A stretch of DNA of 64,000 nt from Arion vulgaris (lineage: Eukaryota > Mollusca > Gastropoda > Stylommatophora > Arionidae), in the NCBI GenBank assembly GCA_020796225.1, contig CM036758.1:69639274-69703273 (forward strand). The letters are read 5' to 3'. Below the pieces are notes generated by a model. That model worked only from the letters and a program-made list of their open reading frames with translations. It ran no database searches and was not told the origin of the DNA. Numbering within the stretch: the first letter of the stretch is position 1; every line of letters begins with the position of its first letter. The position numbers and the translations under genes were made by a program. Below, one piece after another: positions 1 through 9,884 of the stretch.

Positions 1-188
1 GAAGAGGTTGGCACAAACGGGGAAGCAGAAATTATAGGAATTATATCCTACAAAATTGCCCCCAGTATGCAGACTTGAGAAGAAAGAGGTGACCCACTTA
101 CACTAGCGTCCAAGACAAACTGTATGGCGTGGCTGATAATCTGAGGCAGACGGCTGCCTTTATTAGAGAATCCGAAATCCCAATTTAG
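1..188 (+). pseudogene. 3' end of a non-LTR retrotransposon ORF2 (C-terminal zinc-knuckle region)
   Basis: In the frame starting at base 3 the translation contains NCPQYADLRRK, then one TGA at 90-92, then DKLYGVADNLRQTAAFIR and a stop at 186-188. The pattern Cys-Pro-x-Tyr-x-x-Leu-Arg followed by a short basic and hydrophobic tail is the usual end of ORF2 in RNase H-bearing I/Jockey-group LINEs (family knowledge). Everything upstream lies outside the window. The in-frame TGA makes it a dead copy. The last 88 bases are repeated immediately downstream. Confidence 0.6.
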
Positions 189-288
189 TGAGAACGCAGA
201 AGACAAACTGTATGGCGTGGCTGATAATCTGAGGCAGACGGCTGCCTTTATTAGAGAATCCGAAATCCCAATTTAGTGAGAACACAGA
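113..288 (+). repeat. 88-bp tandem duplication of the LINE 3' end
   Basis: Bases 113-200 and 201-288 are nearly identical and differ at the join (AGAACGCAGA against AGAACACAGA). Each copy holds the last 25 or so codons of the LINE frame, its stop and the start of its tail. The copy boundary coincides with the LINE's own 3' end, not with an arbitrary point. Confidence 0.85.
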
Positions 289-306
289 AGAAGAAGAAGA
301 AGAAGT
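285..306 (+). repeat. (GAA)n tail of the LINE
   Basis: About seven GAA triplets directly follow the second copy of the LINE end. They look like the 3' tail added at insertion. SINE-B copies carry the same kind of tail. Confidence 0.7.
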
Positions 307-796
307 AATCTAATGTTGGACCTTTTAGCTATAGAAGATAAACTTTTAGCATTTAGAATGTTGCCATTTTTAGCACATAGTTGATAATACGTTTAAAACA
401 AATATAAAGTTTCCCTTTTAAGCGACAGAATGCAACAAACATTTAGCACTATATTGTTGCTGTTTTCTTCATAATCAGAGCACAGTGCACCAAAGACTAA
501 GATGGGTAACTGATTGAATAAATGTCCTCTCCAATCAAATGTTGTCTGCAGTATATCCCCAGTATGCCATGTCTATTATAATGGTGGTGATATCTGTCAA
601 ACTGAGCTTTGTCTACCTCTTAATGTTTACGTTTCATATAATATCTTTCTCTTTCCTGATTGCCTACAACTTTTCTCCCATGGATTTCCACCGAATTTTA
701 TTTCTTTTTTTTTTGTGTGAGTCAAAGAACATTTGATTTTGATGATCTTCAACAACTTCCTATTCATGCTTTATATTTCTACTACTTCATTTGTCT
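307..796. other. AT-rich stretch without recognised features
   Basis: Only short chance frames and T-rich tracts. I see no coding signature, repeat family or RNA gene here. Confidence 0.5.
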
Positions 797-1222
797 GTCT
801 GATTGTTAGATAGGACCATCATCATTGCACTTCGGTGAGTAACCATGTGTGCCCGATCTCTTTCTTACACAGGAAAATCTCAGCTGTAGTGCACGAACTC
901 CGTAGCACCGGCGAGGGTCCCGATGTAATTACAAGATGATCTTTTGTAGGAATTTTATTTCTTATCTTTTCTAATGAACTTTGCCGGAGCAGCGGCTTTT
1001 CAGTCTGCTCTTCTCGATTTTGGAATACCAGGGGTTCTTTTACGTGCTCAACTTGAATATGGGACCTACGTTTTATTATCCGTCTCCTTTAGGACTAGGA
1101 ACTCGATCTCACCTACACTGAAATCAGCGATCTCTTGAAAAATATCCAGAAGCCTTCATGAGGAATTTGGTACCTTTGGCACGCGAGACGAGCACCTTAC
1201 CTCTACGCGACAAAGACCTCCT
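797..1222 (-). mobile_element. SINE-A copy (tRNA-headed, LINE-tailed SINE)
   Basis: Read on the minus strand, the element begins with a tRNA-like head (RNA polymerase III A-box and B-box-like segments near 1170-1222), continues through a body of about 300 bp, and ends with AGATCGGGCACACATGG... through to GATGATGGTCCTATC next to an ATTG/CAAT-type tail. Eight copies of the same structure lie in the window. The B-box is degraded in this copy. The 3' tail matches the end of the RNase H LINE at 28060-30125. Confidence 0.75.
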
Positions 1223-1502
1223 ATCAAATGTGTCTGTTTATTTGTATCAGAGATATATGTGTACAATTTCTGTACAATTTTATCATGTAAGTTTTTGTAC
1301 AAATTAAAATACTGTTTGTTTATGTTTCAAGAGATTTATGTGTCAAATTTTACTTTCTTTTCTTTCCTCTATTCATATTTTGCCTTTCAGTGTTAGAATA
1401 TGAGGAGAGTTTAGGTAAGTGCCCTTGAGTGCGCCTTGTATATGGTTGTTCCTAACTTATGTCTCATTTGGTAAAATAAATAACTTTACTGTTTAAAAAA
1501 AG

Positions 1503-1750
1503 TTAAATTGTATATCCCTTACAGGACTTTGCGAATCAACCCCCAGCGTTTTAACGCTGTTTATGATTTTTCTAGGCATTATTACGTTCAGTAGTTTGCC
1601 ATTGCTTTCTGAACGGGTGGTGCCATCGTCCTTTCGTAAAAATCCACACGAAACAATTTGCAACCAAACTGTCCGCAGCGTGGTTCGAACCCAGAACGTC
1701 GGGGTTAATAGACCGAGTCACTATCCCATAAGCCACAGACGTCACCTAAC
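1503..1750 (-). mobile_element. SINE-C copy
   Basis: On the minus strand the head has a tRNA-like A-box (GTGGCTTATGGGATAGTG) and B-box (GGGTTCGAACCAC). A body containing CCACCCGTTCAGAAAGCAAT and AATGCCTAGAAAAATCA-type motifs follows, and it ends near AAAGTCCTGTAAGGG. Full-length and truncated relatives occur at 15679, 17982, 22448, 25250 and 48019. Confidence 0.75.
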
Positions 1751-1787
1751 TTTACTGTTAAATCCTGACTAACTGGTTATTCTTTGT

Positions 1788-1990
1788 CTTCGTTCGCTCT
1801 ATATCAAGCACTTGTTATGTCACTGTCTTTGGGTCTGTATATGATTTCTACCTTGGAACGTGAGCTCGTTGTGGCAGCACATCTGTTTTTGCATGCCGTT
1901 TTGTTTGGGTCCGCCAACTTCAGTCGCAAACATAAAAATAAAATCTGACTTAAGTAGTCCCTCCCCTAGGTGACCCAGAGCTCCGTTAGC
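1788..1990 (-). mobile_element. Diverged SINE-B copy
   Basis: Read against the better copies at 12676 and 47638, the landmarks CTATATCAAGCACTTGTTA, TGTATATGATTT and CACATCTGTTTTTGCATGCC are recognisable. The rest is strongly diverged and the 5' end is uncertain. Confidence 0.5.
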
Positions 1991-2142
1991 CTTGAACCTC
2001 GCAGTCAAGGCTACCTGGTCTACAATCCTGGAAGGTGGGGATGCTATGTGTGTACTACTAGTTATCAGCATGCTACTAATTTTCCATTTTCGCCCTTCCA
2101 TACGAGAGACTACCCGACCCCATCTCATCGGGATGCAAAGCT
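1991..2142. other. Unassigned segment before the 23-bp array
   Basis: More GC-balanced than its surroundings, with CTACCTGGTCTACAATCC. It matches no other segment in the window that I can see. Confidence 0.3.
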
Positions 2143-2750
2143 ACCTTGTACATACCTCATTGCATATCTTGTACATATCTCATTGCATATCTTGTACATA
2201 TCTCATTGCATATCTTGTACATATCTCATTGCATATCTTGTACATATCTCATTGCATATCTTGTACATATCTCATTGCATATCTTGTACATATCTCATTG
2301 CATATCTTGTACATATCTCATTGCATATCTTGTACATATCTCATTATATCTTGTCATATCTCATTGCATATCTTGTACATATCTCATTGCATATCTTGTA
2401 CATATCTCATTGCATATCTTGTACATATCTCATTGCATATCTTGTACATATCTCATTGCATATCTTGTACATATCTCATTGCATATCTTGTACATATCTC
2501 ATTGCATATCTTGTACATATCTCATTGCATATCTTGTACATATCTCATTGCATATCTTGTACATATCTCATTGCATATCTTGTACATATCTCATTGCATA
2601 TCTTGTACATATCTCATTGCATATCTTGTACATATCTCATTGCATATCTTGTACATATCTCATTGCATATCTTGTACATATCTCATTGCATATCTTGTAC
2701 ATATCTCATTGCATATCTTGTACATATCTCATTGCATATCTTGTACATCT
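2143..2750 (+). repeat. 23-bp minisatellite, about 26 copies
   Basis: The unit is CATTGCATATCTTGTACATATCT-like (23 bp). Copies are nearly identical apart from one shortened unit near 2340-2360. Because 23 is not a multiple of three, three units encode 23 residues in every frame, so the apparent 260-360 residue proteins are read-through artefacts. Confidence 0.95.
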
Positions 2751-2791
2751 GAATATTGGTTCATGTCTATCTTCGTCTTCTTCTTTTGTTG

Positions 2792-3020
2792 CCACACTGC
2801 TACCGGGTTGTTTCCCAGTGTCGTCACACTGCTACCGGGTTGTTTCCCAGTGTCGTCACACTGCTACCGGGTTGTTTTCCAGTGTCGTCACACTGCTACC
2901 GGGTTGTTTCCCAGTGTCGTCACACTGCTACCGGGTTGTTTTCCAGTGTCGTCACACTGCTACCGGGTTGTTTTCCAGTGTCGTCACACTGCTACCGGGT
3001 TGTTTTCCAGTGTCGTAGTT
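2792..3020 (-). repeat. 32-bp minisatellite, 7 copies, joined to a LINE 3' end
   Basis: On the minus strand the unit contains GACACTGGGCAACAACCCGG followed by TAGCAGTGTGAC. Each unit holds the inverted pair ACACTG/CAGTGT, so single units can form a hairpin. The array abuts the end of the LINE frame at 3019-3196, and the same unit follows the same LINE end at 44498. Confidence 0.93.
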
Positions 3021-3196
3021 TTCTGTTTTTGTCTGGTGCTATTGGTGACTTGTGTCATTGTTATTTTTGTTCTTTGACAGGATTCTGCTATGCCATCTAA
3101 CAATCTTTTTCGTGGTGGTCTTCTCGCCTTCTTTCCTGAAGTTCTCTTGTAGAAGACTCTGTATACTGTGGAGTTTGAATGTCTATAACGCTGCAT
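3019..3196 (-). pseudogene. C-terminus of an RTE-like LINE reverse transcriptase
   Basis: The minus-strand frame reads SGKKARRPPRKRLLDGIAES and then CQRTKITMTQVTNSTR before running into the 32-bp array. The G-K-x-x-R-x-P-R-K-R-W-L-D-x-(I/V)-x-E segment is typical of the extreme C-terminus of RTE/BovB-like ORF2 proteins (family knowledge). Only the last 60 or so codons remain. A second copy of this end, in the opposite orientation, lies at 44270-44500 and leads into the same minisatellite. Confidence 0.65.
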
Positions 3197-3260
3197 AAAT
3201 GTATATGTATATATGTATGTACCTGTGTGTGTATATATGCTACTTTCTCTCTATCTCTAG
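3190..3260 (+). repeat. TATG/TGTA-rich microsatellite
   Basis: Alternating TGTATA and TATG tracts between two LINE fragments. Confidence 0.7.
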
Positions 3261-3263
3261 CAT

Positions 3264-3420
3264 GTAAGGACCTTGACGCTTAGAGCAGCAACGTATGTAA
3301 GTCGATATTCTCTGTTCATGGTCGTGCAATGTATTGTGTTCCAGCTGTTCTGTTATCAATTTCTTCCAATTTTCTTTCTACTGTTATTCTCCCGATGATT
3401 TTATGTCTTTTAAGTTTTCG
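3264..3420 (-). mobile_element. LINE 3' fragment of the 59280-60155 family
   Basis: GTATTGTGTTCCAGCT and the preceding AGAGCAGCAACGTATGTAA match the end of the LINE at 59280 (GTATTGTGTTCCAGCTATG; GGGCAGCAACAAACGTA). Only the last 50 or so codons remain. Confidence 0.6.
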
Positions 3421-3554
3421 TTTACTCTCTTGTTTTCTTGTATATGTTGTGTATGTATGCAATATGTATCCTTAATCCTTACCTAGCTACTTATAAAAAC
3501 ATATATATGTCTTTCTATCTCGTAAGGTATTCCATTAATAGTGGTGAATCTACA

Positions 3555-3790
3555 ACACTAACCAGACTGCAAGAATTTCAAAATCAAATATGGTGTAGCT
3601 AGACAAGAACAATATGATGGTAGCCAAAGAAGAGTAGTAAACCAACAAAGAACCGGAGTCGGTAGTCGCCACACGCTGCGAGATATGCTGAGGGGGATAT
3701 CGGAGCACATGTGGACTAATTGGTTCAACATGCAGTGGTGATGATCCGACTACTAAACTAAACTAAAACTAAACTTTAACATTTCATAAA
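3555..3790 (+). pseudogene. C-terminus of an RNase H-type LINE with (TAAAC)n tail
   Basis: One frame reads RRVVNQQRTGVGSRHTLRDM, then SEHMWT, then two stops. The LINE at 28060-30125 has LINQHRTGVLGRWTLLDLL followed by SEHLWTCPEC at the same place, so these are relatives. The segment ends in repeated ACTAAACTAAAC, a plausible 3' tail. The Cys residues seen in the better copy are lost here. Confidence 0.7.
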
Positions 3791-4330
3791 TAGTTTATAC
3801 TTAAGAAGAGATTATTCTTCTAAAAAACAAAACTCGCATTACATCTTTCATCTTTTGATCGCAACTTTGCCGTTCTCAAGAAGTGCTTTCTACACCTTCC
3901 TTATCGCACTTCAAACAGATCCGATCCACTCTAGAACGACACTTACCATAGTCTCAATCAGTACAGACTAAAGATTAACACATACTTAACCGTATGACAG
4001 AAAATACCTCAAAGTAACCATTACATAAAGTTTTCTGTCCACTTTTCAAGAGACCACAAGTACAAGTATTCTAATAAAGAGACTGTATGTGGTAATCGAT
4101 TTTTGCTTACGATTGTTTTATACGTGTTGGTTAATGGAATCGATCCTGCAAGTGTGGGAAACATCTTATTGAAAGTCTGCTCAACAGATGGTGTGTCTAG
4201 ATCGAATCTTTGGTGAAATATATCTCTTAGAGCCTCAGCCTTGATATCGATCGCCTACACTTAAGATCAGCTCTGAGACATTGCATCAAGTTGTTTTCGT
4301 TGATAATTTAGCAAGTCTTCCATTTTTTTT
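3791..4330. other. Unassigned unique-looking DNA
   Basis: No long frame and no match to the other repeats in the window. Confidence 0.4.
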
Positions 4331-4725
4331 CTAAATATAACAAATTAGAAATATAACAAATAAAAAATATAACAAATTAGAAATATAACAAATTAGAAAT
4401 ATAACAAATTAGAAATATAACAAATTAGAAATATAACAAATTAAAACTATAACAAATTAGAAATATAACAAATTAGAAATATAACAAATTAGAAATATAA
4501 CAAATTAGAAATATAACAAATTAGAAATATAACAAATTAGAAATATAACAAATTAGAAATATAACAAATTAAAACTATAACAAATTAGAAATATAACAAA
4601 TTAAAAATATAACAAATTAGAAATATAACAAATTAGAAATATAACAAATTAGAAATATAACAAATTAGAAATATAACAAATTAGAAATATAACAAATTAG
4701 AAATATAACAAATTAGAAATATAAC
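4331..4725 (+). repeat. 16-bp AT-rich tandem array, about 24 copies
   Basis: The unit is AAATATAACAAATTAG. A few units carry AAAACTATAAC in place of GAAATATAAC. Confidence 0.95.
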
Positions 4726-4759
4726 TTTAAATATTCTGAAATTTAAGTATGTCATTTTT

Positions 4760-4952
4760 TAATACATCAAGATTTTCATTATATCAAGATTTTATTATAT
4801 CAAGATTTTTATTATATCGAGATTTTTAATACATCGAGATTTTTAAAACATCGAGATTTTTAATACAATGAGATTTTATTACATCGAGATTTTTAATACA
4901 TCAAGATTTTTGATACATCAAGATTTTTGATATATCAAGATTTTTAATATAG
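4760..4952 (+). repeat. Degenerate 17-20-bp array (ATCAAGATTTTTATTAT type)
   Basis: Around ten imperfect units built on TACATCGAGATTTTTAA. It lies between two different 16-bp arrays. Confidence 0.85.
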
Positions 4953-4954
4953 AG

Positions 4955-5278
4955 AGCTTTAAATATATCGAACTTTAAATATATCGAACTTTAAATATAT
5001 TGAACTTCAAATATATCAAACTTCAAATATATCAAACTTCAAATATATCGAACTTTAAATATATCGAACTTCAAATATATCGAACTTCAAATATATCGAA
5101 CTTTAAATATATCGAACTTTAAATATATCGAACTTTAAATAAATCGAACTTTAAATAAATCGAACTTCAAATATATCGAACTTTAAATATATCGAACTTT
5201 AAATATATCGAACTTTATCGAACTTTAAATATATCAAACTTTAAATATATCGAACTTTAAATATATCGAACTTCAAAG
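4955..5278 (+). repeat. 16-bp AT-rich array (ATATCGAACTTTAAAT), about 20 copies
   Basis: Units vary mainly at AACTTT/AACTTC and ATATATCG/AAATAAATCG. One unit near 5215 is short. Confidence 0.93.
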
Positions 5279-5442
5279 CTTTAAATCTGAAGTTCTAAAG
5301 TTTGGACTTGAACAAAAAAATAGGGGTATGCTTTTAAACTCTTCAACAACAGAATCCAATAAGTAAACACAGCCAAACATAGGGTTCAAATGTCATTAGT
5401 CAAATGTTGAATGACAAACCCACACCCACAAGATCCCATCAG

Positions 5443-5570
5443 CAGACTAAAAATTATGTGTAACGTGTATTTGTTATTTAATAAATAAAATATAACCTAA
5501 CCCAAAGCCATGATTATTCCGAAAATTTGTGTCTGGCCCCACCAACAAAAAGGAACACGAGCCGCCACTG
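5443..5570 (-). mobile_element. 5'-truncated hAT-type MITE
   Basis: Shares ATAAAATATAACCTAACCCAA and CTGGCCCCACCAACAAAAA with the MITE at 42146-42312, and ends with the same terminal GAGCCGCCACTG at 5559-5570. The other terminal repeat is missing. Confidence 0.7.
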
Positions 5571-5689
5571 GTTCTTGCCAATGTCCAGTAGGGTTACAAT
5601 CGTGTGCTCAATCTACCGATATATACATATACAATGTGTAATAGAATGCACATACTCAAAATATTAGCCAAAGATACTTAAAGAGTCTA

Positions 5690-6050
5690 AAGCCAAAGCC
5701 AACTATAAACTTATGGGCCTTCGGACTCAGGTAAGAATTATGGGAAATCAGACCCCAACTACACCACGTGACCTCGCATTCCAGTATTGGTGTATATAGA
5801 CTAATTCATTTTAAAATCAACACAAAATGCTAACTCGAAGTCATATTATGCAACAAGTTAAGTTTAACAATAAGGAATATCAATATTATGAATATTTTTC
5901 ACCAATAAATAACCATAGACTCACTGAATTAAGTAAAATTGCAAAAAGCTTGCATTGTTCTATCAAACCTCTATATTTTCCGGCACCTTTTATGATCTAG
6001 GTCAGGGATCTCAGTTGTCTGGCCTAGTTATCTACAGTTGGCTGTGCTAA
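5690..6050 (+). mobile_element. Repeat R copy 1 (dispersed repeat with a TATA-like motif and short ORF)
   Basis: Starts at AAAGCCAACTATAAACTTAT and is shared with 42993-43375, 46225-46612 and the split copy 58880/64000. It contains CACGTG at 5764-5769, a TATA-like TGTATATAGA at 5791-5800 and a short frame from 5827. I do not recognise the family. It abuts a SINE-D copy. Confidence 0.7.
5827..6000 (+). CDS. Short conserved ORF of repeat R, copy 1 (57 residues)
   Basis: ATG at 5827 and TAG at 5998-6000. The start MLTRSHIMQQVKFNNKEYQY is almost the same as in the copy at 43127, and SPINNHRLTELSKI follows in both. After residue 40 the frame differs from the other copies through a one-base shift. 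I do not recognise the protein. It may be the first exon or N-terminus of a larger element, or a fortuitously open stretch. Confidence 0.35.
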   Translation: MLTRSHIMQQVKFNNKEYQYYEYFSPINNHRLTELSKIAKSLHCSIKPLYFPAPFMI

Positions 6051-6291
6051 AGCCAACGGATTGACTTTATTGCACCGGGTTTTACACTATATAGCTCGGT
6101 CCCTCTCCACAGAAGTGTCCCACCATGTCGAGAGTATTACCCAAAGTACAAACATCCGTAGCACCGGCAACAATCCTAGGAGTCTCTGGGGACAAAATTC
6201 ACTTGTGAACAGAACGGCGCGATTCAGATTCGAACCCACCACTTTCTGAACGCAATGCAAGAACTGAACCATTTAGCTACACCTACCCCAG
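6050..6291 (-). mobile_element. SINE-D copy
   Basis: On the minus strand there is a tRNA-like head with a B-box (GGTTCGAATCTG near 6225-6240) and an A-box-like TGTAGCTAAATGGTTCAG. It runs through TGTTGCCGGTGCTACGGA and ends at CCCGGTGCAATAAAGTCAAT. Related copies lie at 9234, 22668, 39250, 41545, 55681 and 57370. Confidence 0.75.
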
Positions 6292-6477
6292 CCCAAGATA
6301 TATGTAAACAATGTAGATCAATGTCTAGCAATAGAATATTTAACTTTTGTCTAAGCCAGCAAAGATTATTTCTAAAATATATATAATCTATATTAACCCT
6401 GTCACTACGTAAGAATACCAAAGAGTGCCAAACCTGGATCCTGACATCAAACGATTGAAGAAAACTAGTCACGACAG

Positions 6478-6838
6478 AGATGAAGTGTCTGTGCAGAATG
6501 ATGTGGGTAAGAAGAAGATACTGGTTTAGATATGAAGATAGGCGGGAAAAAGTGGGTACAAGATCAGTATTTAATTTCTTAAAAAATACATCAAATTAAA
6601 TTGTTCGGCCACATAAGCAGATTACCTACCGACAGTCGGGCCTCAGAGAGTATTGTTACTCCGAGACAATGTATACAAAGCAAAAGGTCGTCCACGCAAA
6701 AGGGGGACCTTAGAGATAACAGAAGCGGGGAAAAACACTGTTTATGAGCGTAAACATTAGTCCTTTCTAGAAATCTTTTCTTATTCTGACGCTATAGTGC
6801 AAAACAGGATTAGATAAAAATAAGAAAACGAAAAAGAC
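6478..6838 (+). pseudogene. LINE 3' end fragment (RTE-like)
   Basis: Pieces of a C-terminal frame are visible: a KLFGH-like HISRL segment at 6600-6630, then AKGRPRKRGTLEI near 6695-6725. It ends with TTCTTATTCTGACGCT and CAAAACAGGATTAG, the same 3' sequence that closes the fragment at 21775-21830. Several frameshifts. Confidence 0.55.
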
Positions 6839-7090
6839 TCCCTAACTGTTTTTTCTAATTTCCGAGCGCATTTTGTTGCAATCTATACTGAATACGTCAG
6901 AATATCGGCTTTACGTCATATTGAAAAGACCGCGAGCCAGGGTGGAGGGTTAAACATTAGAATTTTATATAAGAATGTGTGCTGTTTTTATGCAATGTTC
7001 CGGTTTACTACACGTTATCATTTATGTGGATGTCTCAAATGTTTACATGTGATGTGTACACGAAAAACGTATTAGTGACAACTATCTTAA
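6839..7090. other. Unassigned segment before the 34-bp array
   Basis: No recognised element. Contains the only non-repetitive flank of the array. Confidence 0.3.
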
Positions 7091-7091
7091 A

Positions 7092-7430
7092 GTACTACAC
7101 TGTTTGTTTCGAATGCGCCAGGTATCCTACACTGTTTGTTGCGAATGTGCAGCCAGGTATCCTACACTGTTTGTTGCGAATGTGCTCCAGGTATCCTACA
7201 CTGTTTGTTGCGAATGTACGCCAGGTATACTACACTGTTTGTTGCGAATGTGCGCCAGGTATACTACACTATTTGTTGCGAATGTGCGCCAGGTATCCTA
7301 CACTGTTTGTTGCGAATGTGCGCCAGGTATCCTACACTATTTGTTGCGAATGTGCGCCAGGTATCCTACACTATTTGTTGCGAATGTGCTCCAGGTATCC
7401 TACACTATTTGTGCGAATGCGCAGGTATCC
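7092..7430 (+). repeat. 34-bp minisatellite, about 10 copies
   Basis: Unit of the form GGTATCCTACACTGTTTGTT plus GCGAATGTGCGCCA. Variants are CTGTTT/CTATTT and GCTCCA/GCGCCA/GTACGCCA. The 130-157 residue frames over it are read-through. Confidence 0.93.
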
Positions 7431-7494
7431 CTGTCTCCTCTTCTTGGCATAAATCAACTTTCCGTTCTCAGTTTTCTGTTGCACCCATTAGTAC

Positions 7495-7745
7495 ACGCCC
7501 ATGTGTTGTTGGGGCTCATAAGGGGAGCAAATAACAGTAATACTGCGACCTACAAGGCAAGTCGTTAGAGGCAACTTAGGTAGGGGCCTAGGGAAGCTAC
7601 CCTAGTAAATAAAAAGCGTCGCAGAAATCGGATGTGCTGGCCTACTTGTAGGCGCATAACTGGCACAACGTAAATCGCTCTTAGACTCAGATCACATGCA
7701 CATCACAAAGAGCGGTTTAACAAGTGGACGATATGGAACTATAGA
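7495..7745 (+). mobile_element. SINE-B copy
   Basis: SINE-B reads GGGGAGCAAAGAATAGTA, CTACAAGGCATGTCGTAAGA, GCTACCCTAGTAAATAAAAA, CGGATGTGCTGGCCTACTTG, AACAAGTGGTCGATATGGA and a (GAA)n tail. This copy has AAGTCGTTAGAGGCAACTTA at the conserved centre and has lost the clean GAA tail. I see no convincing tRNA head in the family. The conserved centre recalls the shared core domains known in molluscan SINEs (recollection, not checked). Confidence 0.75.
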
Positions 7746-8385
7746 AAAAAGAAATTAGTACACAAAAGTTAACGAATCATATTGCACATCACAATACAAA
7801 CATGGAACTTCTTGACATAGATTTCCCGTGTCTATTCTTACCGAATCTATTTACTCCACACAGAATCTATGTCTATTCACGCGTAACACCTCTTGTTGAT
7901 ATTTTCACTAGAATTAAGACATCACCATATCACATATTCCATCTCATGATGTTTGTTCTGCGACTATTTCATCGAAACTTCTAGATTTCCAGTATATAAT
8001 TCCACTGAATATTCCAGAACATCTTGAGTATGACACGAACAATAATTGGTACGATAATTGGAATGATAATTGCTGAAATAATTGGTCCAGGTACGGCGTT
8101 TACGACCTAGTGGGCGTGTTTGGATTGATATCATCAAGAGATTAAAGAGGAATGAGAGAAATAAAACGAATCGTTGAAGACCTTTATGAAGAAAGACTTA
8201 ATGAAGTTGATATATATTGAATGAATATTGGAAAGATGAAATGCCGACGGAGTCGACAGACCGAAACAAGGAAGGGAGGTGAATATCAACATTGATTTCA
8301 TAAGTAAATATTATTTGTTTTGAAAATGGAAAAATGTACGGGATAAAATAGAAAAATTGGAAATGTCCGAAAATATAAGGTATAT
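7746..8385. other. Unassigned AT-rich DNA
   Basis: Short frames only. A weak LINE-like reading around 8100-8230 is too decayed to call. Confidence 0.35.
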
Positions 8386-8462
8386 CTAATAGATATGTGT
8401 ATAGTGGAGTGGTTAGAATACCAATCGGGATGTCACAGGTTTAAACCTCGGTAGACAACAAT
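8386..8462 (+). mobile_element. tRNA-like segment, probable SINE head
   Basis: TAGTGGAGTGGTTAGAAT resembles a pol III A-box and CAGGTTTAAACCTCG a B-box, spaced about as in a tRNA. Acceptor-stem pairing is not evident, so this is not a working tRNA gene. Confidence 0.35.
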
Positions 8463-8482
8463 ATAATTTCAATATAGATGGA

Positions 8483-8575
8483 GACTGCAGTCAAACTATG
8501 TAGCAACGGCGAAACACGTAATAACAAAGTACTGTAGTTTTACCAAATACAAAAACAATGACAATACACAGCCAA
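8483..8575 (-). mobile_element. Penelope-like element terminal fragment
   Basis: CACAAAGTACTGTAGTTTTA-type sequence and AAAAACAATGACAA match the arms at 25448 and 25930. The hammerhead-like core is lost at the junction with the following LINE piece. Confidence 0.5.
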
Positions 8576-8800
8576 CAATGAGGAGGGGAGGGAAGTTTAG
8601 AACACACTGTGACAATCAGCAAAATCGAGGGTAGACGAGACAGAGGAAGACAGAGAGATACAATTTTGGATAGCCTGACTTCATGGCACGATAGAACATC
8701 AACATCTGAGTTGATAGCAAACACCAAAGACAGAGATTTGTGGAGACCCATGATCGCCTACGCCAGCCGGCACGGCACTTGATGATGATGAGGCAAAAAT
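8576..8800 (+). pseudogene. LINE C-terminus with (TGA)n tail, RTE-like
   Basis: Reads GRRDRGRQRDTILDSLTSWH, then TSTSELIANTKDRDLW, then MIAYASRHGT and a run of TGA codons. The same protein end and tail close the LINE at 21090-21775. The R-D-x-W-R-x-M/L-x-x pattern near the end is typical of RTE-like ORF2 C-termini. Confidence 0.7.
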
Positions 8801-9233
8801 AAGTTTTTTCAACATAGAGTTTTTTTTAATGTATTCTTTAAAATTAAATGATTTTAATATTATCAGAAGGCTCATTATCCTCGGTGCCTAGAACTTTGGC
8901 TTATTTAAGTATTTCAATTTTTAAAATAATAATATGAACTAGTTGTTATTACTTGCCTACTTTACGACATTGTTTATAGTCCAACATGGCCGCCATTTCC
9001 ATGGCAACTCGACAAGTAATTATTATAAAATTTATATATTACTTCATCTCAGACCACTATGGTACTACCTGATAAACAGTATCTCATTTGACAGAGAAAT
9101 AAGGAAGTTAGCAACCCCGTTGTCCTGTCTCCCCTTAATGTCAGGATCAGAAATTTCAAAATACTATTGAATATTTTATTACCATATTGTATATAATTGC
9201 CAATGCCATGGGTATAAAAAAGTGTATAGAGAC
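8801..9233. other. AT-rich DNA without recognised features
   Basis: Nothing supportable on either strand. Confidence 0.4.
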
Positions 9234-9465
9234 AAAGGATTGACTTTCTTGCACCGAGTTTTATCACATCTGGTTCGGTGTCTCTGTACAAAACTGGCAC
9301 GCCACCTGTAGAAAGTATAGCACAAAGCACGAACTACGTAGTTGTGGTTACAATCATAAGATTAAATGGGGTAAATGCACTCGTGAACAGAACGATGCAA
9401 TCCAGATTCGAACCCATGATCTTATGAATAAAATACAAAGGCTGAACCACGTCGCCACAGATACT
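9234..9465 (-). mobile_element. SINE-D copy, near full length
   Basis: On the minus strand it has the A-box-like TGGCGACGTGGTTCAGCC, B-box GGGTTCGAATCTGG and an end at CTCGGTGCAAGAAAGTCAAT. A good reference copy for the family. Confidence 0.78.
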
Positions 9466-9639
9466 TTATAAACATTCAGTATAGACAAGATACCGAAGGT
9501 TTATGGTAGACAGCTGCTGGCGACATCTGTGGTAAAGTGAGAAATAAGAGATTTGATAAAATTACCAGGATCAGACAAGTTTGAAAGTCAGCAGCTAAGA
9601 TCTAAGTGTCAGAAATTGTGGCTCTAATTACAGCCTTTT

Positions 9640-9865
9640 CTGACCAAATACAGGTTCATCAGTCTTTCATCCAGCCCTAAGGAGGCATGGTCCACAACAA
9701 GGTCTTCCAATGCTAATTTCCAGATCTCCACTCCCATGTTCTTGCATTCCGTCTCAACTCCTGTTCAGTCCTGTGTCTTCTCTACTCTATTGTCGGGTTC
9801 CAAGGAGAGCCTGGCTAGATTCTGTTAGGTTCGAAGTGTGGCTATCCATTGAACACACAACAATA
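9640..9865 (-). pseudogene. Decayed LINE C-terminus
   Basis: On the minus strand the reading RRNARTWEWRSGN in one frame, and matching words in another, parallel the end ETECKKMGRECRDLERMALD of the LINE fragment at 36950. Frameshifts throughout. Confidence 0.45.
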
Positions 9866-9884
9866 AACATTACCTTGGACTAAT

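Noticed and set aside
1970..3100. Frames of 260-361 residues over the 23-bp and 32-bp arrays
   Set aside because: Read-through of tandem repeats in all frames; no domain outside the repeats.
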